Shown: positions 24,301 to 35,552 of the stretch, piece after piece
Layout: every line of letters begins with the position of its first letter
Numbering within the stretch: the stretch's first letter is position 1
NCBI GenBank assembly: GCA_023525715.1
Contig: CM042016.1
Span: forward strand, 60,549,882 to 60,613,881
From: Cichorium intybus
Taxonomy: Eukaryota > Streptophyta > Magnoliopsida > Asterales > Asteraceae
DNA length: 64,000 bases
Direction: 5' to 3'
Translations under genes and position numbers: made by a program
The notes under the pieces: generated by a model
Databases searched by the model: none
What the model was told of the DNA's origin: nothing
Seen by the model: only the letters and a program-made list of their open reading frames with translations

Positions 24301-24832
24301 AGAAGAAGGAGTAGAATGGCTTACTTGCACTATCAGAGCCGGTGGTTCGTTTCGGAAAGCTCTTGAATAGGATTGTGAATAGTGCATTCTAGTGAGGAGG
24401 GAAACCCTTCTTCGCAAACTTAGACAACTGAGTAATGTCGCCCTTGTATCCCATCTGGTAGATGAGTCGGAGTAAGGTTATTGGCTGAAGAGATTCAGGG
24501 TCAACCATGTCGGCGGTATCTGTAAACCCTAAAAGTTTACCAAATCGAGATTTCGATATTTTGGTCTTCACCGACCCAACTTCAAAAGTGACCATCTCCT
24601 CCGTCTTGTTGTAAAACGCGGAGGAGTAGGCGGCGGAGAGAAGAGGAATGGGGAGTGATGCAAATTCAGTCAAAGCCTTGTTGATCCTCGAGTCTTTTAA
24701 ACACTCGATCATTGGGTGAATCGCTTCGCTGTAATATGAAGAGTTAAGATCAATAACCATGTTCTAGTTTTCTTTGATCTTCAACATCAAGGTGGAGGAA
24801 GTATTGTCGTTGGCTGAAGAAGAACCGGCCAT
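21307..24832 (-). pseudogene. Accessory ORF of F (about 1,175 codons, env position)
   Basis: One reading frame runs from ATG 24832 (MAGSSSANDN) to about 21480, broken only by single stops (near 24764, 24389, 24222, 23324, 22997 and 22307), with one frameshift near 21490 before the end at KPEVDE. The N-terminal domain (about 200 residues) has LLRLIYQMGYKGDITQL, then RFWSLIVHM. Next come a basic nuclear-signal-like stretch (KKVVKRKGKG) and a Pro-rich repeat (PPKSPPP type, 23560-23665). Long heptad-rich coiled coils and a Lys/Glu-rich stretch follow. The C-terminal domain has YLTWSLKKIVKLTPRMP, FTLADLPFMNPFDWVSLFNIL and WYMAFQKR. The two end domains match those of the D accessory ORF. No membrane segment or signal peptide is seen, so a true envelope role is doubtful. 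Function is unknown. Confidence 0.72.
23560..23665. repeat. 15-bp minisatellite encoding a Pro-rich repeat (F)
   Basis: Imperfect units ggtggagatttaggt (plus strand) repeat about seven times and encode PPKSP/PPKLP-like repeats on the minus strand. The long plus-strand Gly-rich ORF here is a shadow of it. Confidence 0.8.
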
Positions 24833-24926
24833 TGAAGAAGGCTTGAGAGAGATTTTGCTCTGAGAGAATATGAACATTATTGAGAGAAAAGTTTGCGTAG
24901 AAGAGAGAAAAGTCTTCAAGAAATCG

Positions 24927-24934
24927 TTATATAT
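24927..24934 (-). promoter_or_regulatory. Candidate TATA box of the F accessory ORF
   Basis: The minus strand reads aaagatatataacg about 95 bp before the accessory ATG. A similar TATA lies before the D accessory ORF. This suggests a separate transcript for the ORF, but no start site is proven. Confidence 0.4.
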
Positions 24935-25092
24935 CTTTAGGAATTCAAGTGGAGAGAGAAAATCCCAAGGAAATCGATTCAATTTCCCTAAATCATGCTT
25001 GATGATGATGAGTAGCCCCCAAGAGTCGCTTTGTCAGGCGCGTGAAAAGCGAGAATTTAGCTAAAATCAGGATGACGTTGTAACTGACACGT

Positions 25093-26144
25093 TGTTGTCG
25101 CCAAATAATCTAAGTAAGATGCGGAAAAATTAAGATTGCGGAAAGTAAAGTTCCGAGACTGTACGGTTTTGGAGCTGGACAAGCCCGAAGACTTGAGATG
25201 GATGCAGAATAATAGTAAGGAAATAATACTTAGAATAGATCTTAATAGCTCAACAATAAAAAGAGTGAATTAACAGTTAGAGAACAAGAAATATAAAGAT
25301 GGAGAGATAAAGGTACTAGAGATGTAAAGGCAGTAAGAAATGCAGATAAGAACAAGAGAATTGATGGAATGAGATATTATATTGATAATGGTAAAAGCTT
25401 TACACAAGATCTCTCAAACTCAAGAAAACTGAAGATGTGGTCTCCCTTTTATAGACTAAGGGAAGACCTTCGGATAAAGACCTATGGACTGAAGAGCAGA
25501 CAACACGTCTCTCTTCAGTCAGACAACATGGATAACTCTATTATAATAATACAATGTCAGACTAGGGTGGCTATAGCTATAATACAATATTAGATTAAGT
25601 ACAACCGACATGCTTCTAAAAGGCCACGACTGATCTGGTCTAATCATATCCTATAAGTTGAAGTGCTTATCCTTTGTCTTATCTTCGAGATAATCTTCAG
25701 ATCTTCAGTTTTCTTTGTAGAATGATTAAGTATGTCTGTTCCTATACGTTGTTCATATTGATAGTCCGAAATCCAGAGAGGATTTCGGAGTCCCGGCATT
25801 ACTGAATCAGAGTGTCTTAGGAACATGATCTTGTTGGTCTTGATTGATCTTCTGAGTTAGTTCCGAGTATGGACTTCCGAACTGTGAGAGTCGTACCTTC
25901 TGATCTTGGCATTGAGTTAAACGGAGTTCCAAAATCCAAGTCTGGATTTAGGACCTTGTTATAATATTTTGTACAACTCTTTCAGAAACATAATTAGGTG
26001 AATAACATATTCAAGACATAACTATTACTTAAACATTCATAACAAATACTTTGTTTATCATTCCATCAAAATAAAGACATTAGAAATACTTAAACAAACA
26101 CACTACATGCCGAGTTGGTCAACGATTCGGTTTTAGAACTAACA
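25093..26144 (-). repeat. 3' LTR of element H
   Basis: About 1,052 bp, tgttgtcgcc ... gaactaaca, followed by attccccctt. The TATA box reads ctataaaagggag on the minus strand (25442-25454). The outer end is inferred from TG and the junction with F; no partner LTR is available to confirm it. Confidence 0.68.
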
Positions 26145-27300
26145 ATTCCCCCTTCGGTGACTAATCGAGGGGCTTGAGTCGATTTCTTCAAGGCTTGTCA
26201 AGTATGCCTTGCCTTACAGCATATGACCAAAAATTCCTAACTCATAGTAGCCATTCCATCCTTAGTAGCAGTTCCTTCTTAGCTTCTGGGTCTGAATGCG
26301 ATGACTTCTTTACGGCTTTGATGTATTCATGCAGCATATCATTAGGGACCCTTTTGATTTGATCAGCACGGAGAAATATAAAGGATCCTTTCTGATTTGG
26401 ATTTTTGTATACCAGACCAAGTTCTGGGTCAAAGGTGGCACCTCTTTCCAGTTGTCTCAATTGTCTGGCATTGACAAGTCAACTTTTTCTGGGAATTCCT
26501 GATCTGCATGATCTTTAACAAATTTGAGCATTTCAGCATCAGCAAAACAGAATTCTTCTAGAAGGCCATGTAGAAATCGTTTGACTGCAACATAGGCTTC
26601 TCTAGCGATTTGTTGTTCATTTGATGATAGCTTTCAAACAATCGTAAAGAGATCTGCTGGGTTCATCCTTCGGAAGCAAGCTTTGGTAATCAGAATCTTT
26701 TTTCGTAGTCGTTGTTTCTGACTAATTCATATTCATAATATTCAGACTTTTGAAAGCTTCTTTTCTTGAGGCTTAGGACGGATGTTATGGGCTCATTTGA
26801 CCATGTATCAATTTGAGGTTTGGTATGTGAGCTCAGGAATTTCTGATTCTTGTAGTAGGCTGCAAGTTCTTTGTTGAATCCTGGGGTAGTTGTGAAATTA
26901 AGCGAATAGTGATATTTTTCTCCATTCGGAGTCAGCGGTATATCCCAGTTGTGTTTGTTAGTAGGAGGGGGATTGTAGGACTTGAAGGGTTTGAAGTCAG
27001 AATCCGTCAGAGGTCGGAACATGAGGAATGTTTAGAGATCAGAAGTGCCGGGATTGCTTGGATCCACTTTGTTGGGATCAGATGTTCTTTGTTCAGACTC
27101 GGAACTGAAGTCTTTAGCATGTAGATGAGCTTGAGCATCGAAATATTCTGATTTCTTGACCTTGACTTCTGGGGGGTCAGATTCTTTAATTGGGGAGTAC
27201 ACTAGAGTCTCGTCTTCTGAGGGAATTTCGATTACCGGAGTCTGGATCTTCTGAGGAGAGGAGGGAGCAGTTGGAACCTTTGTGGGAGTCGGCACCTTTG

Positions 27301-27396
27301 GTGTCTCTTTCGGAGTCTCTTGGGGAGTCTCTTTCGGAGTCTCTTTAGGAGTCTCCTTGGGAGTCTCTTGGGAAGTCTCTTTGGGAGTCTCTTTCG
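27301..27396. repeat. 12-bp minisatellite encoding KETP repeats (H)
   Basis: Eight units close to ggagtctctttc on the plus strand, read on the minus strand as repeated KETP with some QETP. The unit is in frame, so copy number can vary without breaking the accessory ORF. Confidence 0.88.
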
Positions 27397-29030
27397 TTGG
27401 ATTCTCAATATTTGTTCCCTTTTCGGATTCATTGTCCTTACCGGCATTGGTGTCTTCTTGAGTGTTTCTTTCGTCTTGATTCTTCTGATTTGGACTTTCA
27501 ATTGAGTCCGTAATGATCTTGTCATTGTCTTCTTTGGTTCCACTTGGACCCGCAGATGTATCTATGTTAATATCATCTATTTTGTTTTCTTGACCCGCCC
27601 TTCCCCCTCCTGGGGTTCCTTCAGAAGTTTAAGGGAGCACAGGTAGGCGCTTCAAGATTGTTTTAAGATTGGTGGTCACTTGGGTGAACATTTGTGCTAA
27701 ATCATCTACAAGGGCCCTGGAGGCGAAATCCTTGAATTGTTCCATGACATTGATGTTGAGACTAGTGCATAGCTTGATCTGCTGAATGGGGCCATCCATG
27801 GTGTCAGAAATAGAGGTAAGAGTATGAGTGATGATTTGGAGTAGATGAAAGTGAGTCTTTCGGAGAGATATGTTTTCCGAGACAACTCCGTGAAGGTAAC
27901 TTGAGAGATGGTCAGTAGTGGAGGTGATTTTATTATTCACAATTTCCATAAGTTCCGGAATCTTCGCTTGGCATTTTTCGACTTCTGAGAGCAACTTTTT
28001 GGCAGTCTTCATCATGTTGGTAGCATCGGATTGTCGATGATTATCAATGTTGGCTAGGCCATTAGAGATAACTTTTTCGACTTGGTTGTCAAGATGAAGA
28101 AGAATGTCTCGATTTTCAAGTGCAGCTACCCTTTCTTTTAGTGCAGATAGTTCTTTGAGTAGAGCCTCCTGATTTTGCGAGGCCTTGATTTCGGTCAGAA
28201 GAGTGGTTAAAGCATCAACCTTTTGATGTAAAGCGTCATCTTTGACGGAGGACATGACGGATTGAGGCGGAGCTTTTGTGTCAGCTTTGTCGGATGAGAA
28301 GTTGGTGTTACTAAGACTGACTTGATGAATTTTTGAGGAAGAAGGTTTGTCAACTTCCTGATTGGTGTCGAAGAAGGAGTTTCCACCTGGCAAGGATTTG
28401 CTTTCGGAGAGCAGAAGACGAGAACCAGATTCACCAGTTTGCTCAATGGAGGTCTGAAGAGCAGTATTCTTTCGAAGATCTTGAGCAAGAAATCTGTCCC
28501 AAGAGAGTGGGACGATTGCTGAGGCGATCTTGGACCAATATCTCTCGGTGGTATCAAACAGATAGACGGGAGTGTCTACCAAGTTGTTGAGAGAAGAACT
28601 TAGAAAGGAATCTATACTTAACGCAAGTTTATGGATTCTCTTTCTCTCCAGTTTAACTTCGTCGAGGTCATTATCAGACGGTGGGCCAAGTTCTGATAGT
28701 TTTTGAAGCTCAAGGTTTCTAAGCTCAAATTGTTGCTTCAGGCATTCAACTAATGTCGCATGTTCATTGATAGTAGTTCTGAAACTCCATGCGTCAAACG
28801 CAGATGTATTAATAGGAGGTTGAGTGCGATCAGGAATGGTGGTGACCAAGGGCATATGGATGGGAGTTTCAAAGACTTTTTCTTTTCCTTTAGTTTTTGA
28901 TGGTGAGTTTTGTTTTTCCACCAAAATAATGTTTTCTTGAGTATCCTCCGAGTCTGGAGAGTTCTGTCTTTCCTCCATTTGTTCTGTCTCGGAATCTTTG
29001 GAAGATGGTTCAGAAATCTGAAAATTTGCA

Positions 29031-29609
29031 CAAGTTAGAATGTGGAAACAAATTCCAGTGGTAACACATACCTGTGGTGAACTAAACTTAATTTATCACC
29101 TAGATATTTAAAGTTCAGACCAAAAGTAGTTTGGATACTCAAAAATCGTAGATTTTTGGTTTGCATTTGTTAAAACACTGAAGTTAAAACAAGGTGACCA
29201 AGCAATACTGAATATATACCTGGATTTCCCAAGTACCAATGACGATGAACAAATTGTTGTTTAACAGGGCACTTAGTTTTGACTTATAAGATGAGTAAAA
29301 GTGATTCCAATTGTTGTGTTAAAGTAGTATTGTAAGAGAGAAGGTTCAGAAAGGGGATTCTTATAAAATAAGACTCAGAAGGGGGTAGAAATAAGATGAT
29401 TCAGAAGGTGAAAGTCAGAAGAGAGTTGGAAATACTATGTTTTAGAAGTGGAAAGTTAGAAGAGATGTAGAAATAAGATTAAGAGTTAGAAGTCGGAAAG
29501 ATAGAAAAATGTGTACCGATTTGTCCTTTCATTGTTTCTTTTTCCAAGGCTGCTTAGAAGGAGAGGACTCAAAAGCTTTCTTCTTTGATTTCTTAGGTGC
29601 TTCATAGTT
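29031..29609 (-). other. Unclear stretch inside the H accessory gene
   Basis: The N-terminal ORF ends at 29610 and coding character returns at about 29017. The minus strand offers splice-like signals: acceptor tgcaaattttcag at about 29020 with an open frame behind it, and donors of the CAG/GTATxT type at about 29219 and 29071. Either one or more small introns or simple decay would explain the gap. The stretch is rich in tcagaag and ttagaag words. Confidence 0.4.
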
Positions 29610-30300
29610 TCAGAGGGGATGTGGGGTGTAGGGAGGGACATCCTTTGTTTCTGATAAATGCGAGAGTAATGCAGGTTCTTTGGGGTCAGCCACTTTTAGG
29701 AGGGAATCAGGCAATTTTCTGAGTTGTCCAAAGATGGCATCTGTCTTTGGTTTATATGGTTTGACTTGAGGCATTACCAATTTGTCATCCTTGGATATGG
29801 GTGTAGCAATTGGGATCTCAAGGATTTTGTAGATGTGGTCAATGCACATGGCCCAAAAGCGTGTTGAGTGTATTTTGCCTTTTGGCTTCTGAGAGTTAGG
29901 GATGTACGAGAGGAAATCTTCGAATAGAATGTCAGCATAGTCGATCTCGTAACTAGTGTACAAACTCCAAAGGAGTTCAAGAAGCCGTTTGCTTAACTGG
30001 TCTGTACCACCAACTTTACCGGTTAAGTACTTGATGATGTAATGACTCAAGCACTGCCATAGAGGTGAGATGTGCCCTTTGGAAAGTAAGAACAGTTTAG
30101 GCAGTTTATAAATGCCTATTTTGAATATCATGGATTCAAGTTGGTTAGGAGTTGGACGATCAAAGGTGATTATGTTGAATGGAAGATTCAGGGCTTCTGC
30201 GAACACTTTCTTGTCCAAAGTTGTTTTTCGGCCATCGAGGAGGGTTAGGGTATAGCAGGTTTGACCTTTGGGTCTTGTCCTTTGGTAGCAGTTGATACAG

Positions 30301-30454
30301 TGTCTTGTAGCAGGGAAACAAGAATTGTAGGGGGTGGATCAAAGAAAGCCCTAGCCAACTTGTATTTGGACAAAATGTGTCTTGTAGCAGGGAAACAAGA
30401 ATTGTAGGGGGTGGATCAAAGAAAGCCCTAGCCAACTTGTATTTGAACAAAATG
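30301..30454. repeat. 77-bp tandem duplication in the H accessory ORF
   Basis: Two near-identical 77-bp units beginning tgtcttgtagcagggaaac lie head to tail at 30301-30377 and 30378-30454. The length is not a multiple of three, so it breaks the frame near residue 70. Confidence 0.9.
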
Positions 30455-30573
30455 TGTATGAGTACACGTAAATGTTCTTTGTAGAGGTTGAGATTTCTTG
30501 GAAGGTTGACATTGGAGATGGCAACAAGGATGGTGTCGTTATCAGGTCCGCCACTTTTTGATTGAGTAGCCAT

Positions 30574-31165
30574 TAGAGAGGAGACTAAGAGTAACAAGTT
30601 ATAGAGAAACTTAACTGTTAGAGAGGAAATAAATAATAAACGATAGATGAGATTGAAGAGAATCTGTGAATGTTACACGAAAATTAGGAATATCCAGTAT
30701 TTTACAGGTTTGAAGATTTCTAGAGAAAGATAGAGAATTTTAGGGTTGCAAAATTGCAGACGGCGGCGAGAGAGAATCGAGGGTGTGCAGGAAAGAACTT
30801 TGAAGAAGATGAATAAGTAAGGGGGAACGGTTAAAATATTATTTGAAAATTTTGTGGAGAACAGTCGGATAAGGAAATGAAAAGACGTGTGAATAGTCGT
30901 GTCAGAAAAAGTGTGTGCTTGGCATTTAATGCGAAACAATGATGAAAAGTGATGGTCCAATAAAGGACGGACATGTATGACAGAGGGAATGTCCGTTGGA
31001 AAAATTCCGATTTGTTTGTTTTAATTATTGGATATTAAATGTCATTGTATTTAATTTTCATTCTATCATTAAATTGGTCGTGTGCAAGTGTTGATTGGTA
31101 CGGTTGTAAGAATGTGTTGGTTCTGAGAAATGGTGTTCCGAGAGGTTGATTTAGCAAGATGGAAC
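30574..31165 (-). other. H sequence upstream of the accessory ORF
   Basis: About 590 bp with no credible ORF. Together with 54511-55034 it formed, before the G2 insertion, an approximately 1.1 kb gap between the minus-strand accessory ORF and the plus-strand Agenet gene, that is, a divergent promoter region. No clear TATA is seen for the accessory ORF here. Confidence 0.5.
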
Positions 31166-32362
31166 TAACACGCCTAGGTTGTCGTACGGTCAAAAATAAG
31201 AAAAACCTAACACACACACTAGCACAGTGGTGGTCAGGGTCGATCCGCTGGAGCTACGTGGTCAAAAATAAGAAAAACCTAACACACACACTAGCACAGT
31301 GGTAGTCAGGGTCGATCCGCTGGAGCTACGTGGTCAGTCTAGATGACAGATTACCAACTATAGTGTCAAGCTATAGTCGGAGGACTTTACTTTCCAAACC
31401 CTTGCCACTAAAACTCAGAAATTCTAAACTAAACAATCCCAAAATAAGGATAGACTAGCTAAGCTTCAACCCAAACCTAGTTACTTTCTGAAATCAGAAA
31501 TGCATCTCTAATTCAGAAGTAAACAAAGGCATTCAACACTCCAAACATAAACCAAAACAAGGCATAAACTACACCAATAACTAAGATCCAATGGGACAGT
31601 CACTGGCTAAAGTTCAAACCTAAAAAACTAACCTAATTGGCTACTGAAATCAGCGAATGAAAACAGTCCAACAAGGTCAAAACAATCATCCAAACACAAT
31701 CCAAGCATTCAAAACCAATAACAAGCATCAAACACCGAAAAGCCAATATTACTTGTAACCAAATGATTATTATAAACTCAAACTGAATTCCAATCATCCA
31801 ATACAGTAAGAAAGACTGAAAAACAGTAACTCCAATGCTCAAGGTCAGTGGTTGTCACTCCCAAAGACCCTAGCCACTAATGCTAACTATTAAACTAAAA
31901 GAAGTTAAACATAAAAACCTGAAATGCCAAAAGGTAGTTGCTGAAAACGAATTCTTGGAGTCAAAGAGCCTCTACGGTCGATTTTCCACCAGGGTTTTGC
32001 TCAGGGTTTCGGCTGTAAATGCCTCTATTTATAGTTGAAATTTCCCACAGCCGCGCCGCACATTTAAGTGAACCGCGGCGCGCGTACTTATCTTCTCCCG
32101 TTTTCTCGGCCTTTGAATTTAGTTCACCGCCTTAAAGCCGTGTCGCGCCTTCTTGATTCTGCGGTGCGCATGCGTGTTTTCCTGATTTTATCTTCTTGTC
32201 CAAACTTTCTCCAATTTGCACGCTTTTGGTCCCTGTTTTCATTATTTTCTTCCAAACAAGTACTAGCACGAAAAGTGAGAATACCACGAGATATATGATA
32301 TAATTTCACTATGAATACGGCTCAATAACGACTAAAGTACGTAATATCACTAGGCGTTGTCA
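31166..32362 (-). repeat. 3' LTR of G2
   Basis: 1,197 bp from taacacgcc (the expected TG is TA) to gcgttgtca. The TATA box ctataaatagagg is at 32022-32034 on the minus strand. Around 32050-32170 lie four CpG-rich words (such as accgcggcgcgcgtac) just downstream of where transcription should begin relative to U3. Several CpGs here are TpG or CpA compared with the right LTR. Confidence 0.9.
31188..31331. repeat. 72-bp tandem duplication in the G2 3' LTR
   Basis: Two units starting ggtcaaaaataagaaaaacc lie at 31188-31259 and 31260-31331 with one difference. All other LTRs of the family in the window have one unit. Confidence 0.92.
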
Positions 32363-33366
32363 AACACCCCATACTTGTGCCTTGCTTGTTCCCAAGCAAT
32401 AGATTTTTTAATAAATTCTAACTAAGACTCAAACAATTTTTTACTGTGTTTAGTTTCAAAGCTTATTGCCTCAGGGGTAAGAGTGAAATAGTTTGTGAAA
32501 ACCTAATTAGAATGTTCTTTGGAATTTATGGCTTTCTAGAGAACCCTTGATTACAAACTTTCTGTCCACAATGAAGTGTACTTACTCATTCAGATTCTAA
32601 AGGCCATTAAGGAATTGTCCATAACTTTCGATGTTGTCCGTGTAATGAGCTTTCGAAAATACCATCCCAAACCAGACGGTCTTAGGTGGTATGGTGCATA
32701 AATGCCTCTTTGAGGCCACCCTTTTCGGACCTACCGGCTCGAACAACAAAGACCACAGATTGACATTTCCTTCCTAAATTCCAATCCTAAAACTATCCAA
32801 TCGTCTAACTCCTAAAACTCAACTTGTTTGACTAACTAATAGCATGATCACAAATAAACAGTATCTCTTGAAAATTACCAGTGCTATCACAATCACAAAC
32901 CATTCGTTTCAAAATTACAGTTTAGTAAAAATTTTGAAAAAGTTGCTAAAAATTTGAAAATTGGTCATTTCTGCAAAAATTTCAAAAAACTACTCTTTCG
33001 ACCGTCCACACCCCACACTTAAAGCCGTACAACGTCCCCATTGTACAAAAAATATTTAGAACAAGGGAGAAAGAGTTACCCTTTGGACGGTAGACTGCTT
33101 GGTTGGTACTCGGTATCACAGGTACAAATTCGAACAAAAAGAATTCTTGATTTGGCATTCTGTAGTTGTGGCGCAACAGTGAACATGCCGGTGGTCAAGA
33201 CAAGTGGAGGGGCAACGGTGACCCCACATTTGTCTGAGACAACTCCTTCCCAATTTGGTATAACATGCATGACTCAACAAAACATTTAAGGCAACATAAC
33301 AAATAAAATATAAACAGACAAAATATAAAGTTGTGTTATAGATTCAGTACATGTATCCCAAAAATA
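32363..33366 (-). other. 3' untranslated region of G2
   Basis: 1 kb without a credible ORF, closely matched by 1833-2668 (G1) and 60684-61698 (G3). Next to the LTR the minus strand reads ggcacaagtatggggtgtt, the probable polypurine-tract area. A conserved small inverted repeat (gtacaacg ... ttgtac) lies at about 33028-33047. Confidence 0.7.
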
Positions 33367-34575
33367 TCAACTGCCACCTGGTGGCCTGGAAGATCCAGCC
33401 TCATGATCGTGGGCTCTGGCTGGGAATGGTCGGGGACGCTGACTCTGCTGGGCAGCTAGCTCCAAAAGTACCTCCCCGATCCACTCAAGCTGGTCCTCCA
33501 TCCTAGTGACTCTGGCCTCCAATCGGTGGATGGCCGCTGAGTCCTCCTGCGGCTGTGGATCTGCTGGCGCTGGCGCTGGCTCTGGTGCTGCTGCTCTCCG
33601 GCGTCTCCTGCCAAGCTGAGCGTACGCTGGCTGGGGTGCCTGGGGTGGCTGGGGTGGCTCTGTCGGTGCCCACACAAACTGTCTCGGGCGCTGCTGCTCA
33701 ATCAGCCCCATCTTCTCCAGAGCTCGTGCAGTAGTGCGAGATGGAGGTAAAGCGGTCAAGGTGGCAACAGTCCTGGCAGTGAGGATCCGGTATGATCGGG
33801 CCAGGCGGGTGATGAAGTATTCCCGGCGCAGAGGACTGCTGGCGGAGGCACCCGTCGCACGGGTGGATATGGCACCTGCTAGGGCGTAGGGAAGCTGAAT
33901 GAACCTGGAGGGGTCGAGGAGAACCCAGAAAAACGTCATGTCCTCCCCGGACACCTTCTCGCCCCACTCCTACCGCATGATGGAGGTGGAGACGATGCGG
34001 TGCATGATGCGGTGGAGTGGGTCGTGGAGGTGGCTCTCCCGGGAGGTCCCTGCCTCGTAGATGACGTTGGACAATGGTGCCCAAACCTCCATATTGGCAG
34101 CCCACTCCTGCTACCCCTGAATACATGCATCAAAGAACTAGGGAAAATGGCGGTGCTGAAAATATGCCTCCACATATATCCCAGTGCGCCTCGCGAACTC
34201 CCGAAGGCTGCACTCCCTGTGCACACCCCCCCAACCTGAATCGAATCAACCTCGCCCGCGGGTGTGTCGCTCTCGGCATGTACTCAATCGTCGAAAGGAA
34301 CTCCAAGAGAAGCTCCGTGTACATGACACCCTCGTCGGTGGGCATGATCCTGTCCCAGCCCCGACATGTGAAGGAAGCGTCCCCATGGGTCCAGGTGCGG
34401 TGTAGAAACGACTCTATATCGCCCCATAACCCGGCCTCCCCGAGGATGCCCTATCAATAACGGTCGCCTCAAGAACCCGACGACTCGTCAAAGTGTCTCT
34501 CCGTGATCTGTACTCAACAGAGGCCTCTGGCCCCTCTGGAAACTGAAGGAAGTCATGGTTTAGTCTGAACGTGAT
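33367..34575 (-). pseudogene. ATHILA ORF1-like protein of G2
   Basis: The most complete trace of this gene. After a possible 3' splice site (tttgtgcag) the ATG seen in G1 and G3 is ACG, so the start is lost. Visible pieces: FRLNHDFLQFPEG, YTELLLEFLSTIEY, RARLIRFRLGG, HLHDPLHR-like and HRIVSTSIM segments, then an intact C-terminal half from EDMTFFWVLLDPSRFIQLPYALA through YFITRLARSYRIL, an Ala/Pro/Gln-rich linker and the heptad segment RMEDQLEWIGEVLLEL, ending PARAHDHEAGSSRPPGGS. Frameshifts affect the N-terminal half. The protein resembles ATHILA ORF-1-type proteins of plant gypsy elements. There is no signal peptide or clear membrane span, and its role is unknown. Confidence 0.68.
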
Positions 34576-35204
34576 CTGCACAAATGAAAAACAAAAATTT
34601 GCAAAATAAGTCATTGTCTTCTCCACCGCATCGCGGCGCGGCCCAAGAGTAAGGGCACGGCACGACGAGCGGCTGTTTCCAAAATTCCAACCCCAAATCG
34701 AGTTTTAACCTGTTTAAACTCAATCCAAATACACCACAAGGTAGCCTAAGTGCCGACTAACTCATCTAGGGTCTCTATTTCGCGAAATAAACACCCTATG
34801 AGTCAACATTGGCCATTTCTAAGTTTTGAACTTTTTGAACAAATAACTCAAGTTAACTACCTAATCACTAGTTTAAACGAGTAATAGCTAGTTAGAATGA
34901 AATACCGTAGTAGTGGGATGGAAATAAGCAAGAAAAAAAGCGAGAATTTTTGTTGATCAGAGCTCCGAGTCGTGGTGTGTGAATAGTGTCGCGGCTTACC
35001 TTAATATAGGAGAAAACCGACCAATCGATTCCCGCGTCGCGTAATTGCAAAACCCGCGTCGCGCGTGTCACCAAATCAACCCCTGCGCATCGGGTTGGTT
35101 TACGAACCCGTGTCGCGCAAATAAGAAAACCGCGGCACGGTCAATAGTGATGATATTTTTCCTAATTATTTCTAAGAAACATAGAACCTAACCTATGACA
35201 CGAT
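34576..35204 (-). other. G2 noncoding stretch before the ORF1-like gene
   Basis: 630 bp with no credible ORF. It contains the family's CpG-rich words (cgcatcgcggcgcggcccaag, cccgcgtcgcg) at the same places as G1 and G3. Confidence 0.6.
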
Positions 35205-35241
35205 GGGTTGCCTCCCAACAAGCGCTAAGTTTAACGTCTTC
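35205..35241 (-). other. Conserved Athila-family motif (G2)
   Basis: Minus strand: gaagacgttaaacttagcg, then cttgttgggaggcaaccc. Identical in G3 and one change in G1. It marks the place just after pol in Athila relatives; here only the protease and a short tail precede it. Confidence 0.72.
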
Positions 35242-35273
35242 ATCCAGACGTTGTACTTCTCCTTTTATTCTTC

Positions 35274-35537
35274 CTATTCTCGAACTTCTGAAGACATCTG
35301 CTTGAACCCAGGTATGAAATTATGGGCCATCATCAACATTAAGGATGTGAGCTGAGTCATCCTATCGCTTACTCCACTAATCCATTGCTGTTGTGATTCC
35401 AGAAGCTTGAAGACTTTTGCTTCCCTTTCTTTTGATTCTTTCTCATATTGCTGGTGTCTTGCTTCTAGCATCTCCATCATATCCAACAACTGCTCCTTAT
35501 CAATAGTGGCCAACGGGTGGTTCCTTTTTTCCTTCAA
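35274..35537 (-). pseudogene. Short tail ORF after the G2 protease
   Basis: 87 codons, rich in Glu, Gln and Met (LLDMMEMLEARHQQYEKESKE), with heptad-like spacing suggesting a coiled coil. It lies directly behind the protease frame, where reverse transcriptase would begin in an autonomous element. A similar trace is in G1 near 12360-12545. It is either the end of the polyprotein or a joining remnant left by loss of pol. I do not recognise a family. Confidence 0.45.
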
Positions 35538-35552
35538 AATATCTTCCTTTCC

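Larger units (their letters stand above)
20956..25092 (-). mobile_element. copia-type element F, 3' part
   Basis: Minus-strand element showing its 3' LTR, a polypurine tract (aaagggggagat on the minus strand at 21274-21285) and a long accessory ORF. It is cut at 25092 by element H; its pol and 5' LTR would lie beyond H, outside the window. The polypurine tract is identical to that of D and the accessory protein is homologous to that of D, so F is taken as a SIRE-type copia element, although no F pol is visible. Confidence 0.75.
26188..30573 (-). pseudogene. Accessory ORF of H (env position)
   Basis: Starts at ATG 30573 (MATQSKSGGPDNDT). The N-terminal domain has KVFAEALNLPFN, GIYKLPKLFLLSKGHISPLWQ, KYLTGKVGGTDQL, YEIDYADILFEDF and RFWAMCIDHIY, which align well with the D protein. 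A 77-bp tandem duplication at 30301-30454 shifts the frame. The region 29031-29609 is unclear. From about 29017 to 26690 one frame encodes a coiled-coil part (LLTEIKASQNQEALLKELSA), a KETP repeat and a Ser/Glu-rich part, with stops at 27629 and 27032. The C-terminal domain, in pieces (SVLSLKKRSFQKSEYYEYEL, then MEWLL and YAVRQGILDKP), is the most degraded. No membrane segment is seen. Confidence 0.68.
25093..31165 (-). mobile_element. copia-type element H, left (3') part
   Basis: 3' LTR, polypurine tract (ccgaagggggaat on the minus strand just right of the LTR) and accessory ORF of a large minus-strand element. G2 interrupts it at 31165; H resumes at 54511. The left LTR end abuts sequence of F, so H inserted into F. 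The other LTR would lie beyond G3, outside the window. Confidence 0.8.
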
